A DNA stretch of 64,000 nt, taken from assembly GCF_035989265.1 (NCBI RefSeq), contig NZ_JAYKZX010000003.1:496001-560000 (forward strand). Direction: 5' to 3'. The stretch is from Sphingobium sp. HWE2-09 (lineage in GTDB: Bacteria; Pseudomonadota; Alphaproteobacteria; Sphingomonadales; Sphingomonadaceae). A program made the position numbers and the translations under genes. Numbering within the stretch: the first letter of the stretch is position 1; the number at the start of each line of letters is the position of its first letter. Below, piece by piece: positions 19,482 to 28,379 of this stretch. The notes below the pieces were generated by a model, which searched no databases, had not been told where the DNA came from, and saw only the letters and a program-made list of their open reading frames with translations.

Positions 19482-20135
19482 ATGCCTGCGCAATCGCTTC
19501 CTTCGTGGCGGGAGGGGATCGGCTTTCCAACGGGGGTATGCGTGGACGATCCATCAGAAAAGACCAGATGGTTTCAGGATGTGATCCTGCCGTCGCGCGG
19601 CCTGTTACGGCGTCGCCTGCGCAAGATTCTGCCGGGGCATATGGATTTGGACGACATCGTCGCAGAGGTTCTGATGCGGGCCTATGCGGTGGACGATTGG
19701 CGGCAAATCCGCAACGGCCTGGCCTTTATGCACCGGATCGCCCGCAATCTGTTGATCGATCAGGCGCGAAGGGAAGCGATTATTTCCTTCGACTATATGG
19801 CCGATCTGGATGATCTGGGCAAAACTGTCAGTTATGACGGCATGCTTAATGCCCGCGACGAATTGCGACGCCTGGAAAATCTTGTGAAAAAGCTGCCGAT
19901 GCAGCAAAGACGCGCATTCATGCTGCGCCGGGTCGAAGAATATTCGGTCGCTGATGTGGCAGCGGAGATGGGTTTGTCCGTCTCTACAGTAGAGAACCAT
20001 TTGAGCCGGGCTCTCGCCTCGATCGCCCGTGGAACGATGGACAGCGAAAATCATGATGCCGAACACACCCCTGCCAGACAAAACACAAAGACGGAAAATC
20101 GAGGCGGAAGCCGCGCGTCTGGTCGTCCTGCTTGA
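19482..20135 (+). CDS. ECF-type RNA polymerase sigma factor (FecI-like)
   Basis: The product is about 217 residues. Region 2 is RGLLRRRLRKILPGHMDLDDIVAEVLMRAY with NGLAFMHRIARNLLID (promoter -10 melting). Region 4 is LPMQQRRAFMLRRVEEYSVADVAAEMGLSVSTVENHL, a helix-turn-helix for the -35 element. This is the FecI-type group. The start is uncertain: the ATG at 19482 has no clear ribosome site, while a GTG at 19542 preceded by GGGGG gives a product that starts right before region 2. The gene overlaps the FecR gene, whose start lies within its last 83 bases, so the two are coupled. It is expected to drive transcription of the divergent STN receptor gene when FecR relays the signal. Confidence 0.88.
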   Translation: MPAQSLPSWREGIGFPTGVCVDDPSEKTRWFQDVILPSRGLLRRRLRKILPGHMDLDDIVAEVLMRAYAVDDWRQIRNGLAFMHRIARNLLIDQARREAIISFDYMADLDDLGKTVSYDGMLNARDELRRLENLVKKLPMQQRRAFMLRRVEEYSVADVAAEMGLSVSTVENHLSRALASIARGTMDSENHDAEHTPARQNTKTENRGGSRASGRPA

Positions 20136-21090
20136 CGGGTGCGATGATCCCGCCGATCGTGCGGCAGCGCAGCAATGGATCGCAAGCCATCCCTATCACG
20201 GGGTCGCCTATGCAGCCGCAGCGGATGTCTGGTTGAAAGGAGAGCGTCTCCGGCTGAGAGGGGATGAGTTCTATGTCGAAATCGATGACGAGGCCGCCGC
20301 CGATATGGCGAGCGATCCTCGAAAGGCGCATGTACCAGGCGAGAACACCCCCCATCCTGCCATTTCCCGCCGGGGGATGACCGCCGCCCTTCTGGGTGCT
20401 GCGGCCGCCACAGTCGCTGGCATCGGGCTTGCCGGGCATTTCCGCCTGTGGGGCGACCATCGCGCCACGCAACTGGGGCAACGGGAAACCGCGCAACTGT
20501 CCGACGGATCGTCCATTGCCATGAACAGCGATACCAGTCTGGACGTCCTTATCAACGGCAGTCAGCGCAAGGTGCGACTACTGCGCGGCGAAGCGATGTT
20601 CGATATCGCCAAGGACGTTCATCGCCCTTTCTACGTCGACCTGGGCGACAGCGAAATCAAGGTGCTGGGCACGAAGTTCAACATCCGGCGTCGGGATGGC
20701 GTGACCGAACTGGCGGTGACCGAAGGCGTCGTTCTGGTCGCGAACAAGGGTGCTGATCCGGTAAAGGTACACGCCGGATCGTCCGCGTTCATCCGTCCGG
20801 GCATTGCGACGTCGATCATCACCGACCCCGGTATAGTGCAGCAACGTATAGCTTGGACCGAGGGCTTCCTGGAGTTCGAGGAAGAGCCGTTGGAGGAAGT
20901 GGTGGAGGAATTCAACCGATACCGGAAGATCCCGTTGACGATCGGCGATCCGCGTATTGCAGGGACATTGATTACTGGTCGGTTCGGCCTGAACGAAGGG
21001 GACGAATTCGTTCTGGCCTTGGAAAGCAGTTTCGATATCAGGGCTTCGAAAGGTGCGAATGGATCGGTAGTCCTGCTTCAATCCGATTGA
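20053..21090 (+). CDS. FecR-family anti-sigma/sigma regulator
   Basis: About 345 residues. The N-terminal cytoplasmic part (EAEAARLVVLLDG...AAAQQWIASHPYHGVAYAAAADVW, residues 15-65) is the DUF4880-like sigma-binding segment with the conserved Trp. A single transmembrane segment, MTAALLGAAAATVAGIGLAG, lies near residues 115-135. The periplasmic FecR domain follows (QRETAQLSDGSSIAMNSDTSLDV, RGEAMFDIAKD.RPFYVDLGD, KVLGTKFNIRR), and a C-terminal STN-like contact domain (EEPLEEVVEEFNRYRKIPLTI). It sits in the inner membrane, senses the signalling domain of the receptor encoded at 15984-19352, and controls the sigma factor. An ATG at 20029 is an alternative start; both overlap the sigma gene. Confidence 0.9.
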   Translation: MMPNTPLPDKTQRRKIEAEAARLVVLLDGCDDPADRAAAQQWIASHPYHGVAYAAAADVWLKGERLRLRGDEFYVEIDDEAAADMASDPRKAHVPGENTPHPAISRRGMTAALLGAAAATVAGIGLAGHFRLWGDHRATQLGQRETAQLSDGSSIAMNSDTSLDVLINGSQRKVRLLRGEAMFDIAKDVHRPFYVDLGDSEIKVLGTKFNIRRRDGVTELAVTEGVVLVANKGADPVKVHAGSSAFIRPGIATSIITDPGIVQQRIAWTEGFLEFEEEPLEEVVEEFNRYRKIPLTIGDPRIAGTLITGRFGLNEGDEFVLALESSFDIRASKGANGSVVLLQSD

Positions 21091-21699
21091 GGTTCGTGAA
21101 ATAGATTTCCGCCTTCAGGCAAGGTTTTTTCGCAACTGCTCCGTTGCCAGCGGAATGCAGGGCGCAAACCCTTTGCTCTCGCTTTTCACTTTACCATTTC
21201 GGCGGTTGGACAGCATCGCCAGCTTAGCCTGCCGGGAATCACAAGTTAGGCGCGGCTCGATAGCTATGGCCCTAAGCATAGGATCTCATAGCGACGACCA
21301 GTATGATACGGTCGACATGTAGATTGGCTCCTGCGCGGGATCATCTGGCGGTGTCGCGGGGGTACGTCGATCTGTTCCGATGTAGAGGACCATCACGCAG
21401 GCGACATGGAATTCACGTGTGATGTATGAACTAACCACGCAGGGAGCCGTGCAGGAGCGGGTCGGCGTGCCGTCAGCGATGGCCACTACGAAGATGATAA
21501 CGCACCTCGACCCAGGCGCGCTGACCTGGATCGCCGTGGCTACAGTGATGGTAGCCACCTTGGTTCATGACGATGACATCGACATTGTCATCGGAAGGGG
21601 GGATCCTCTGGGTGGGGCTGTCGGCGACACGATGGCGCCCCGGCTCCTATGCACCTGGCTTGACACGCCGGAGCGACTTGCGCCTGGATCGGGATTTGG
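21091..21699. other. gene-free stretch, no recognisable content
   Basis: About 600 bases after FecR without a convincing gene. Frames on both strands are open for up to about 90-160 codons, but their products have no domain, signal or family feature that I can recognise, and the plus-strand frame is the antisense of the decayed GFA gene that follows. It is likely degraded coding DNA. Confidence 0.5.
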
Positions 21700-21892
21700 A
21701 TCGATCTTCCTTGTCCCTTCACTCGATGAGATGTTGCGCGTGATAGACGGCGAAGGCGGAACAGGGCGCGCCATGCACCTTCTGGCAAACGAGACAATGT
21801 CACAGACCAGCCCGCGAAGGATCGCCTCGCGCCGTGAACCTGGGCGCACCGCAGGCGCCGCCGCCCGACAGTTCCGGATCTACGATGCTCAT
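21700..21892 (-). pseudogene. decayed GFA/CENP-V-domain gene (glutathione-dependent formaldehyde-activating-like)
   Basis: From the ATG at 21892 the translation gives ...PELSGGGACGAPRFTARG, then a stop (21800-21802), then HCLVCQKVHGAPCSAFAVY, then a second stop (21719-21721). This lines up with the zinc-binding start of GFA-family proteins, in which GCxCG, RxxxCHCxxCRKxHG and AFVV are expected. The first Cys of the CxC pair is Gly here, the Cys before HC is a TGA stop, and the Trp expected after LIE is also TGA. The C-terminal part is not recognisable. The gene is therefore dead. The assignment rests on motif recognition alone. Confidence 0.5.
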
Positions 21893-22072
21893 GTCTGACC
21901 AATGCGCGACGGGGCGGAAAGGCTCGAACAGCTTGGAACTATTGAGCCATTGCATCGGGATGTGGGGGAATGGGCGAAAGCTACACATTATGCCCGCCAG
22001 ATCCGACAGCGGTCGGCATCCCTGATGAACCAGCGTCAGCCAGATCGACTTACCTCTCCCCCATTATGCTCC

Positions 22073-22960
22073 TCAGCCTTCAGCAGCCGTTTGCGTTCTG
22101 ATCGTCCTGAACCCGATATGGGAGGTGCCGAGGTCCAACTCCTGCGCCTGGAATGCGGCGGGCCTGAAATTGGCGCAGTAGTTCATCGCACATAGATAGG
22201 AGCCACCCTTGATCAAGCCGTTCCGATCCCGCTGCTCGCTGGTCCATTCCCACACATTGCCGACCATGTCGCGAAGACCAAAACCATTGGCCTCGAAGCA
22301 GCCAACCGGTGCCAGTCCGACATAGCCGTCCTTACCAGTATCGCGGACGGGGAAGACACCCTGCCAACTGTTCGCCGTCGGACGGCCTTCACGATCATAG
22401 GCCCAGCTTGCAGGATGGCGAGGCTCACTTTGCTTGCCTCGCGCGGCGCGCTCCCATTGCGCTTCGCTCGGAAGCGTCGCGCCAGCCCAGCGCGCGTAGG
22501 CCCAGGCATCCTCATAGTCGACATGTACGACGGGCCACTCCTCGCGACCCGAGTTGTCGCTCCCGGGTCCATCAGGATGCTTCCAGTCAGCGCCCTTGCG
22601 ATAGTTCCACCAGTTGGCCGCATTGTTGAGATCAACTTGGCCAAGCGGCGACACGAATATGGCAGAACCGCCCGCGCGTTCAGCCGCAGTCCGATACCCG
22701 GTAGCGGCGACGAAATCTGCAAACTGCCGATTGGTCACCTCATGCCGGTCGATCCGGAAGGCAGCGACAGCTACCTTCCGTCCCGGCTTTCCTTCTCCAT
22801 CCTCGCCCAGAAGCACGGTGCCGGCAGGAATAAGGACTCGTCCATCCCGGCTATCGCATCGCGCACCCCGGACGGGAACAACAGGCGAGGATGCCCCCAG
22901 CAAGGGCAACGCGGCGGCGAATAGAAACGTCGCCCGCCCGATCCGCCGCTTCAGGCTCAT
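22073..22960 (-). CDS. formylglycine-generating enzyme (SUMF1-like), with signal peptide
   Basis: A 295-residue FGE-sulfatase-domain protein. It oxidises the motif cysteine of a sulfatase to formylglycine using oxygen. Features: IPAGTVLLGEDG, FRIDRHEVTNRQFADFVAATGY (residues 72-94), ADWKHPDGPGS, WPVVHVDYEDAWAYARWAGATLPSEAQWERAARG split over residues 145-178, GNVWEWTSE, and KGGSYLCAMNYCANFRP with the redox/copper Cys pair at 257 and 262, spaced as in SUMF1. All key residues appear present. The N-terminus (RRIGRATFLFAAALPLLGASS) is a Sec signal, which would place maturation in the periplasm. It overlaps the sulfatase stop by 4 bases (22957-22960), so the two are coupled, and its substrate is almost surely that sulfatase. 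Confidence 0.93.
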   Translation of the reverse strand: MSLKRRIGRATFLFAAALPLLGASSPVVPVRGARCDSRDGRVLIPAGTVLLGEDGEGKPGRKVAVAAFRIDRHEVTNRQFADFVAATGYRTAAERAGGSAIFVSPLGQVDLNNAANWWNYRKGADWKHPDGPGSDNSGREEWPVVHVDYEDAWAYARWAGATLPSEAQWERAARGKQSEPRHPASWAYDREGRPTANSWQGVFPVRDTGKDGYVGLAPVGCFEANGFGLRDMVGNVWEWTSEQRDRNGLIKGGSYLCAMNYCANFRPAAFQAQELDLGTSHIGFRTIRTQTAAEG

Positions 22961-24684
22961 TTCTTCGCACCGTCCTCGGAAGGAACGACCACGCCCTTGT
23001 CTTTGGCATAGCTATTCCAGTCAGCGACCAACTCCTGCAGCTTTGCAGGTTCGCTGGCGGCAAGGTCATTAGCTTCGGCCGGATCACGCGCGACGTTGAA
23101 CAACTGCCAGGCGCCCGTCCCGAAGCCGCCGCGTGGATAGGCACTACCGGACTTGGGCAGGTACACCGCCTTCCAGTCGCCTTTGCGCAACGCGCGGCGG
23201 TAGAAGAGTTCGGTGCCCACCGCTTCGCCCGGCTGACGCACATTTGCCTCGCTACCGCTCAACACGGGTACAAGGCTATGCCCCTGGAATGGCAGAATGG
23301 CGCGTCCAGCGAAGCTGGCGGGCTGGGTCTGGCCAGCAAGGTTGAGCAGGGTCGGCGCAATGTCAGTGACGTTGAGAAAAGCGTTGGCAATTCGTCCGCC
23401 TGCAACATGCGGCCCCGCGGCGAACGCAGTCACGCGGGTGCCGCCTTCGGTCGGATAGCCCTTGACCAGCCAGGATGGCGAACTGTTCGCCTGGGCCCAT
23501 CCAGGACCATAGCCGAGATAGCTATTGGCGGCGCCGATATTGCCCAGGCTATTGTCGATGCCAAGCTTCGCCGCACGTTCCGGCTTCAAAACCGCCTGAT
23601 GAGGCGCATCGATGACATTGCCTTCAGGGCCATTGTCGGCGAGGAAAATGATCACCGTGTCCTCATATTTTCCGAGGTGCTTGAGGGTCGCCACCACGCG
23701 GCCGACATTCTGATCCATGCGGTCGACCATCGCGGCGTAGACTTCCATCTTACGCGATTCCACGGCCTTTTCTTCGGCGCTGAGCGACGCCCAAGGTTTC
23801 ACATCCTGCCATTGATGCGGCTGAATATCAGCAGGTACGAGGCCGAGTTCCTTCTGGCGCTTCAACCTTGCATCGCGAAGTGCCTCATAGCCGGCATCAT
23901 AGCGCCCCTTATATCTGGCGATATCTTCCGGCGGCGCTTGGATCGGCCAGTGTGGTGTGGAATAAGGCAGATAAGCAAAGAAGGGGCGGCCATCCTTTGC
24001 GCCTTCTTCCAGAAAGCCGATCAGCCGATCGGTAAAATAGTCGGCAGAAAAGCGCCCCTTGGGATAGGATACGACCTTGCCATTGTCGCGATAGGTCGGG
24101 GACGCATCGATCGCCTTCCATGCAGCATTCTGGTCAGCACCAAAATGATTGCCGAGCCCTTGAAGCAGAGCATAGGATCGCTCGAACCCGCGCGCGGCAG
24201 GCCCCCGTTCAGGGGTCAGGCCCAGATGCCATTTCCCCGACATGAGCGTACGATAGCCGCCCTCATGCAGCAGCTCTGCGATCGAAGCCACCCGATCGTT
24301 GAGATAGCCTTCATAGCCGGGCTGCCCGGTTTGGTCGGGCTGAAGGGTTTCAGCCATGCTGCCAAGACCCGCCTGATGATTGTCGACGCCGCTGAGCAGC
24401 ATCGAACGGGTTGGCGAACAGGTCGGTGCCGTGTGGAAGCCTGTGAACCGCACACCTGCAGTGGCGATAGCATCCAGATTGGGGGTGGCGATCTCCCCGC
24501 CGAAGGATCCCAGGTCCGACCATCCCAGGTCGTCGGCGACGATCAGAAGGAAATTTGGTCGGTGGGCTGCGGGGGCCGGATCAGCGCTATTCTTTGCGAC
24601 AGGGGCTGACTGGGCTTTCGCGACGTTGCCGCACGACAAGGCGGTGGCGGCAAGCAAAATGGCTGATTTCAAGAATTTACTCAT
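22957..24684 (-). CDS. arylsulfatase-type type I sulfatase
   Basis: A 575-residue exported sulfatase. The ATG at 24684 was chosen because a signal peptide follows at once (FLKSAILLAATALSCGNVAKA); an earlier in-frame start adds 50 residues with no signal. Motifs: NFLLIVADDLGWSDLG with calcium-ligand Asp51 and Asp52, the activation motif CSPTR at 89-93 whose Cys becomes formylglycine, GKWHLG in the middle, and DNGPEGN late in the chain. It hydrolyses a sulfate ester in the periplasm, releasing sulfate. Its gene overlaps that of its maturase at 22073 and is divergent from a receptor gene (24867), so the three look like a sulfate-ester capture set. The natural substrate (aryl, steroid or sugar sulfate) cannot be told. 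Confidence 0.94.
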   Translation of the reverse strand: MSKFLKSAILLAATALSCGNVAKAQSAPVAKNSADPAPAAHRPNFLLIVADDLGWSDLGSFGGEIATPNLDAIATAGVRFTGFHTAPTCSPTRSMLLSGVDNHQAGLGSMAETLQPDQTGQPGYEGYLNDRVASIAELLHEGGYRTLMSGKWHLGLTPERGPAARGFERSYALLQGLGNHFGADQNAAWKAIDASPTYRDNGKVVSYPKGRFSADYFTDRLIGFLEEGAKDGRPFFAYLPYSTPHWPIQAPPEDIARYKGRYDAGYEALRDARLKRQKELGLVPADIQPHQWQDVKPWASLSAEEKAVESRKMEVYAAMVDRMDQNVGRVVATLKHLGKYEDTVIIFLADNGPEGNVIDAPHQAVLKPERAAKLGIDNSLGNIGAANSYLGYGPGWAQANSSPSWLVKGYPTEGGTRVTAFAAGPHVAGGRIANAFLNVTDIAPTLLNLAGQTQPASFAGRAILPFQGHSLVPVLSGSEANVRQPGEAVGTELFYRRALRKGDWKAVYLPKSGSAYPRGGFGTGAWQLFNVARDPAEANDLAASEPAKLQELVADWNSYAKDKGVVVPSEDGAKK

Positions 24685-24866
24685 CCGGCATCTCCAGGGT
24701 TGAGTGGCGCGTCTGGCGGCCGAACTAAGGCAACAACCCTGGAAATCCGAAGCAATCAATTGTCTATGACATTGATAGAAAAACTGTCTGGCGAGACGTC
24801 CAATAATATCTCTACTCGCTGACTTGAGAATCAATCAACCGTTCAGATGCCGTGAAAAGGGGTTTC

Positions 24867-27254
24867 ATGACCGTCCTCCATTCGTCTTCCATCCTTGCTC
24901 TTGCAGCCGCCCTTGCTCCGATTGCGGTGCCTCAATCCCATGCGGCACAGAATGAAGCCGTGATCACCGCTACGCCTGCAGAGGCGCTTTACGAGGGCGG
25001 TGCCATCATCATCACGGCGCGCCGGCGTAATGAGAAAATCCAAGACGTGCCGGTCGCGGCGAACAGCTATGGCGGCGAACAGCTTGCGGCGACACGCACC
25101 TACAATCTGCGCGACCTTCAGGCGTTGAGCCCCAGCCTTGTGGTGACGGTCACCAATCCACGTAACACCAGCATCAACATTCGCGGCCTGGGCAACAATG
25201 TCTCGGTCTACAATGACGGACTTGAGCCGGCAGTCGGCGTCTATATGGACCAGGTCTATCTCGCCCGGCCAGGCCAGGCAGTCTTCGACCTTGCCGACAT
25301 CGAGCGGATTGAGGTTCTGCGCGGCCCCCAAGGCACCCTGTTTGGCAAGAACACGTCCGCCGGTGCGGTCGTGATCACGACCAAGTCGCCGACCTTCGAT
25401 CCGGAAATCGGCGGTGATCTGACCTATGGCAATTATGATTTCCGCCAACTGCACGCCTATGCGAGCGGCGCGCTGATCGACGATAAGCTGGCTGCGCGCA
25501 TCTATGTTTCGAAGACGGATCGGGATGGCTATGTCTCCAACCGCTATGACGACAGCAAGACGCAGGATTATCACGATTTCGGCCTACGTGGGCAGTTGCT
25601 CTTCACGCCGACGAACAATTTCAAGCTGCGGCTTATTGGCGACTATGGCTTCCAAAAGCAGCAGACTGCCGCCGCCGTCCTGACCGGCGTCATCCGCAGC
25701 TACGACAATGGCAGCAATTTCGCGAACAACTATACTGATCGGACCACGCGGTTGGGTGTTCCGGTCGTCACCGATGCGCCAAGTGAACGCATCGTCGATG
25801 TGAACGGCAACCCTCGCTACAAGATGCGCCAAGGCGGCGTGGCGGCCATTGCGGACCTCACTCTGCCGGGCCATTCGCTGACATCCGTCACCTCCTGGCG
25901 CCGGTGGGACTGGTATCCCCATAATGATGGCGACAGCACCCGCCTTGATGCCGGACGGGATTTCCATCAGAGTAACAACCAGCAGCAGTTCAGCCAGGAG
26001 TTGCGCATCGCTTCCGAAGGCGAGCGCAGGGTCGATTATATCGCTGGTCTTTATTATCTGTGGCAGTCGATCAAGGCCGAAGCACTCAACGCCTATGGTG
26101 CTGACGCGGCAGCCTGGTTCCTGGCGCCGACCGTCGATCCGACGGTCGGCGCCGCAGCGCTCAACAATTACACCGTTCTCAGCCATTCGAAGCCCGTCAC
26201 GAACAGCTATGCCGCCTTCGGCCAGACGATCTGGCATATCACGCCCACGATCGACCTCACTACGGGCCTGCGCTACACCTATGAAACCAAGACCGGTTGG
26301 TTCGATCAGGAGGCGACGGGGGCGGACCTGAGCGGTCTGACGACCGCGCAGCAGGCCGCGGCGCAGGCGATCCGCGCTCGCTATGGCGTCGCCAACTATT
26401 ATGAGGCCAGGACGAAGGAAGGTCGCCTCTCAGGTCAGGCGACATTGTCCTGGAAGGTGACCCCAGACGCGCTGCTCTACGCCACCTATGGTCGCGGCAA
26501 TAAATTTGGTGGGCTGAACCTTGCCAACATCGTCACCACCGGTCAGTTCGCCGTCGATCCCGTCATCAAGCCGGAAACGATCGACAGCTATGAGCTGGGC
26601 GTCAAGACCAGCTGGCTGGGCGGCAAGCTGATAACGAACCTCGCCGGTTTCTGGACCGACGTCAGCGACTATCAGACGACGATCATCGACACTGCGCCCG
26701 ACCGCAACAATATTTCCTACTTCACCAATGTCGGGAAGGTTCGCACGCGCGGGTTCGAAGGAGATGTCCGCGTCACGCCCACGCCATGGCTCTCCCTCTA
26801 TGGCTCGGGTACCTACACCGATGCGCAATATGTCAGCTATCCTAATGCCCCATGCCCGATCGAAACGACAGGCGTCACGTCCTGCAATCTGTCGGGCGAC
26901 CGGCTACCCGGCGTGTCAAAATGGGCGTTCTCCGCTGGGGGCGAGGCAAAAGCTCCAGTCGGCAATCGCCTTGGGCATGACGCGGAATTCTATACGGGCG
27001 CCGATTTCAGCTTCCGTTCCAACTTCTACACGACGGCCAGCCTGTCGCGCTATTCGCTCATTCCTGGCTATAGCCTGCTGAACGCGCGGGTCGGCGTGCG
27101 CGCGCGGGATGGCGCGCTGGACCTGCAAGTGTGGGGCCGCAACCTCTTCAATAAGGGCTATTTCCAGAGCTTATCGGCCGCCAATACGGGGGCGATCACC
27201 GGGACGCTGGGTGATCCGCGCACCTATGGCGTGACGCTCCGCACGCGTTTCTGA
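24867..27254 (+). CDS. TonB-dependent receptor, divergent from the sulfatase
   Basis: About 795 residues. The ATG at 24867 is preceded by AAAAGGGG; a GTG at 24852 lies upstream in frame but would take in the ribosome site. The signal peptide ends near SHAAQ. A TonB-box-like IIITARRRNEKIQDVPV lies near residue 50, the plug holds SINIRGLGNN, GVYMDQVYLARPGQAVFDL and ERIEVLRGPQGTLFGKNTSAGAV split over residues 140-165, and the barrel ends YGVTLRTRF. There is no STN domain. The 182-base divergent gap to the sulfatase probably holds both promoters. The receptor likely takes in the sulfated compound or its desulfated product. Confidence 0.93.
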   Translation: MTVLHSSSILALAAALAPIAVPQSHAAQNEAVITATPAEALYEGGAIIITARRRNEKIQDVPVAANSYGGEQLAATRTYNLRDLQALSPSLVVTVTNPRNTSINIRGLGNNVSVYNDGLEPAVGVYMDQVYLARPGQAVFDLADIERIEVLRGPQGTLFGKNTSAGAVVITTKSPTFDPEIGGDLTYGNYDFRQLHAYASGALIDDKLAARIYVSKTDRDGYVSNRYDDSKTQDYHDFGLRGQLLFTPTNNFKLRLIGDYGFQKQQTAAAVLTGVIRSYDNGSNFANNYTDRTTRLGVPVVTDAPSERIVDVNGNPRYKMRQGGVAAIADLTLPGHSLTSVTSWRRWDWYPHNDGDSTRLDAGRDFHQSNNQQQFSQELRIASEGERRVDYIAGLYYLWQSIKAEALNAYGADAAAWFLAPTVDPTVGAAALNNYTVLSHSKPVTNSYAAFGQTIWHITPTIDLTTGLRYTYETKTGWFDQEATGADLSGLTTAQQAAAQAIRARYGVANYYEARTKEGRLSGQATLSWKVTPDALLYATYGRGNKFGGLNLANIVTTGQFAVDPVIKPETIDSYELGVKTSWLGGKLITNLAGFWTDVSDYQTTIIDTAPDRNNISYFTNVGKVRTRGFEGDVRVTPTPWLSLYGSGTYTDAQYVSYPNAPCPIETTGVTSCNLSGDRLPGVSKWAFSAGGEAKAPVGNRLGHDAEFYTGADFSFRSNFYTTASLSRYSLIPGYSLLNARVGVRARDGALDLQVWGRNLFNKGYFQSLSAANTGAITGTLGDPRTYGVTLRTRF

Positions 27255-27272
27255 CGCTCAATTGTTGAGTAG

Positions 27273-27303
27273 TGGAGCCTTGCAATACATGGTCATGGCT
27301 CCA
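27273..27303 (+). terminator. possible hairpin after the receptor gene
   Basis: TGGAGCC (27273-27279) pairs with GGCTCCA (27297-27303) across a 17-base loop, 19 bases past the receptor stop. No T-run follows, so it may be an mRNA-stabilising hairpin instead of an intrinsic terminator. Confidence 0.35.
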
Positions 27304-27653
27304 CCATCCGTTCAAAAGCGTCAATCGACGGAAGAAAAAAGCAGCCGGTCTGCTGCTAGGATTACCAAATCAGCGGTTTAAGACTAAAAAGCGTTCATAT
27401 CGGTAGCCCGGAAGTGGTGCAAAACCGCCATTCGCCGATACCTTGGCTAATGACGGTCTGCGCAAAAGCGGCGGTTAAATCCCATTCTTTTTTAAATGCA
27501 ACGGCTAAGCGAATGCCGAGATTTGGCTCAAAGTACCGTTCCTAAAAAAGGAACGGTGAGTGCCTATATGGATAGCTAGTTCGTCATGAAAGGGAACCGT
27601 ATCTGGTGTCGGTCGATCACATGATCGAGTGGCACCAGATGAAGGAATTGACG
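27304..27653. other. intergenic region before the isochorismatase, AT-rich
   Basis: A stretch of about 350 bases more AT-rich than its neighbours, with no convincing reading frame. Its one clear structure is the perfect palindrome at 27535-27557. It probably carries the promoter region of the gene at 27654. Confidence 0.5.
27535..27557. promoter_or_regulatory. perfect inverted repeat, candidate operator
   Basis: ACCGTTCC (27535-27542), a 7-base spacer TAAAAAA, and GGAACGGT (27550-27557) make a perfect 8-base inverted repeat about 100 bases before the isochorismatase start. Arm length and centre-to-centre spacing fit a dimeric regulator site. An intrinsic terminator is less likely because there is no T-run after it. 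Confidence 0.4.
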
Positions 27654-28277
27654 ATGTCCTATGACCGCCTGACTGCAGACAACGCTGCCGTGCTTTTCGT
27701 GGACCACCAGACCGGCCTTGCCAATGGGGTCCAGACGCAGAGCCCTCCCGAATTCGTCAACAATGTGAAGGCGCTCGTCACGATAGCGCAGATCTACAAG
27801 CTGCCGACGGTGATCACCACCAGCGCCGCCGACGGTCCCAATGGGCCGGTCATGCCGGTCGTGGCGCAAGGTCTGCCGGACGCGACGATCGTCGCGCGGC
27901 CCGGCGAGATCAACGCCTGGGACAATGCCGAGTTCGTTGCGGCTGTCGAAAAGACCGGGCGCAAGAAGCTGCTTGTTGCTGGCATCTCGACCGAGGTTTG
28001 TCTTGCCTTCGTGGCGCTGTCTGCCAAGCAGGCCGGCTATGATGTTTACGCCGTGCTTGATGCGTCGGGCACATGGGACAAGCGCGTCGAGGCTGCGGCG
28101 ATCGCGCGCATGGTCCAGGTCGGCGTCGTGCCGATCACCTGGGTCGGTGTCGGCGCGGAGCTGATGGGTGACTGGCGCTCGCCGACAGGAGAAGCGCACG
28201 GGAAGCTGATGGCCGACCATCTGCCCTTTGCAGGCAACAACATGGCAGGCTATCTGGCCGCGAAGGGCCTTGCATGA
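27654..28277 (+). CDS. isochorismatase-family hydrolase (YcaC-like)
   Basis: A 207-residue cysteine hydrolase of the isochorismatase fold. The nucleophile-activating Asp is in LFVDHQTG (Asp17), RPGEINAWDNAEFV (82-95) is the YcaC subgroup signature, and the nucleophile Cys is in ISTEVCLAF (Cys116), followed by LDASGTWDKRVE. YcaC-type enzymes are cytoplasmic, multimeric and of unsettled substrate, and probably cleave small amides. GAAGGAA lies before the chosen ATG; upstream starts at 27639 and 27606 are possible. The neighbours once included a pirin and face LysR genes, a grouping often seen with YcaC. The gene itself looks intact. Confidence 0.9.
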   Translation: MSYDRLTADNAAVLFVDHQTGLANGVQTQSPPEFVNNVKALVTIAQIYKLPTVITTSAADGPNGPVMPVVAQGLPDATIVARPGEINAWDNAEFVAAVEKTGRKKLLVAGISTEVCLAFVALSAKQAGYDVYAVLDASGTWDKRVEAAAIARMVQVGVVPITWVGVGAELMGDWRSPTGEAHGKLMADHLPFAGNNMAGYLAAKGLA

Positions 28278-28379
28278 CGTGATCAGGCTGATCGAGGCTT
28301 GCTGTCATGATGAGGGCGTCGATCGCACCAGCGGTCGGCGCCCTTCATTTGCGAGGATTGGCCGATGGACGTCCCTGCG

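Noticed and set aside
21419..21898. Plus-strand frame of about 160 codons after the FecR gene
   Set aside because: It is antisense to the GFA-family remnant, has no ribosome site, no recognisable domain and an odd composition. It is most likely a shadow frame in decayed DNA.
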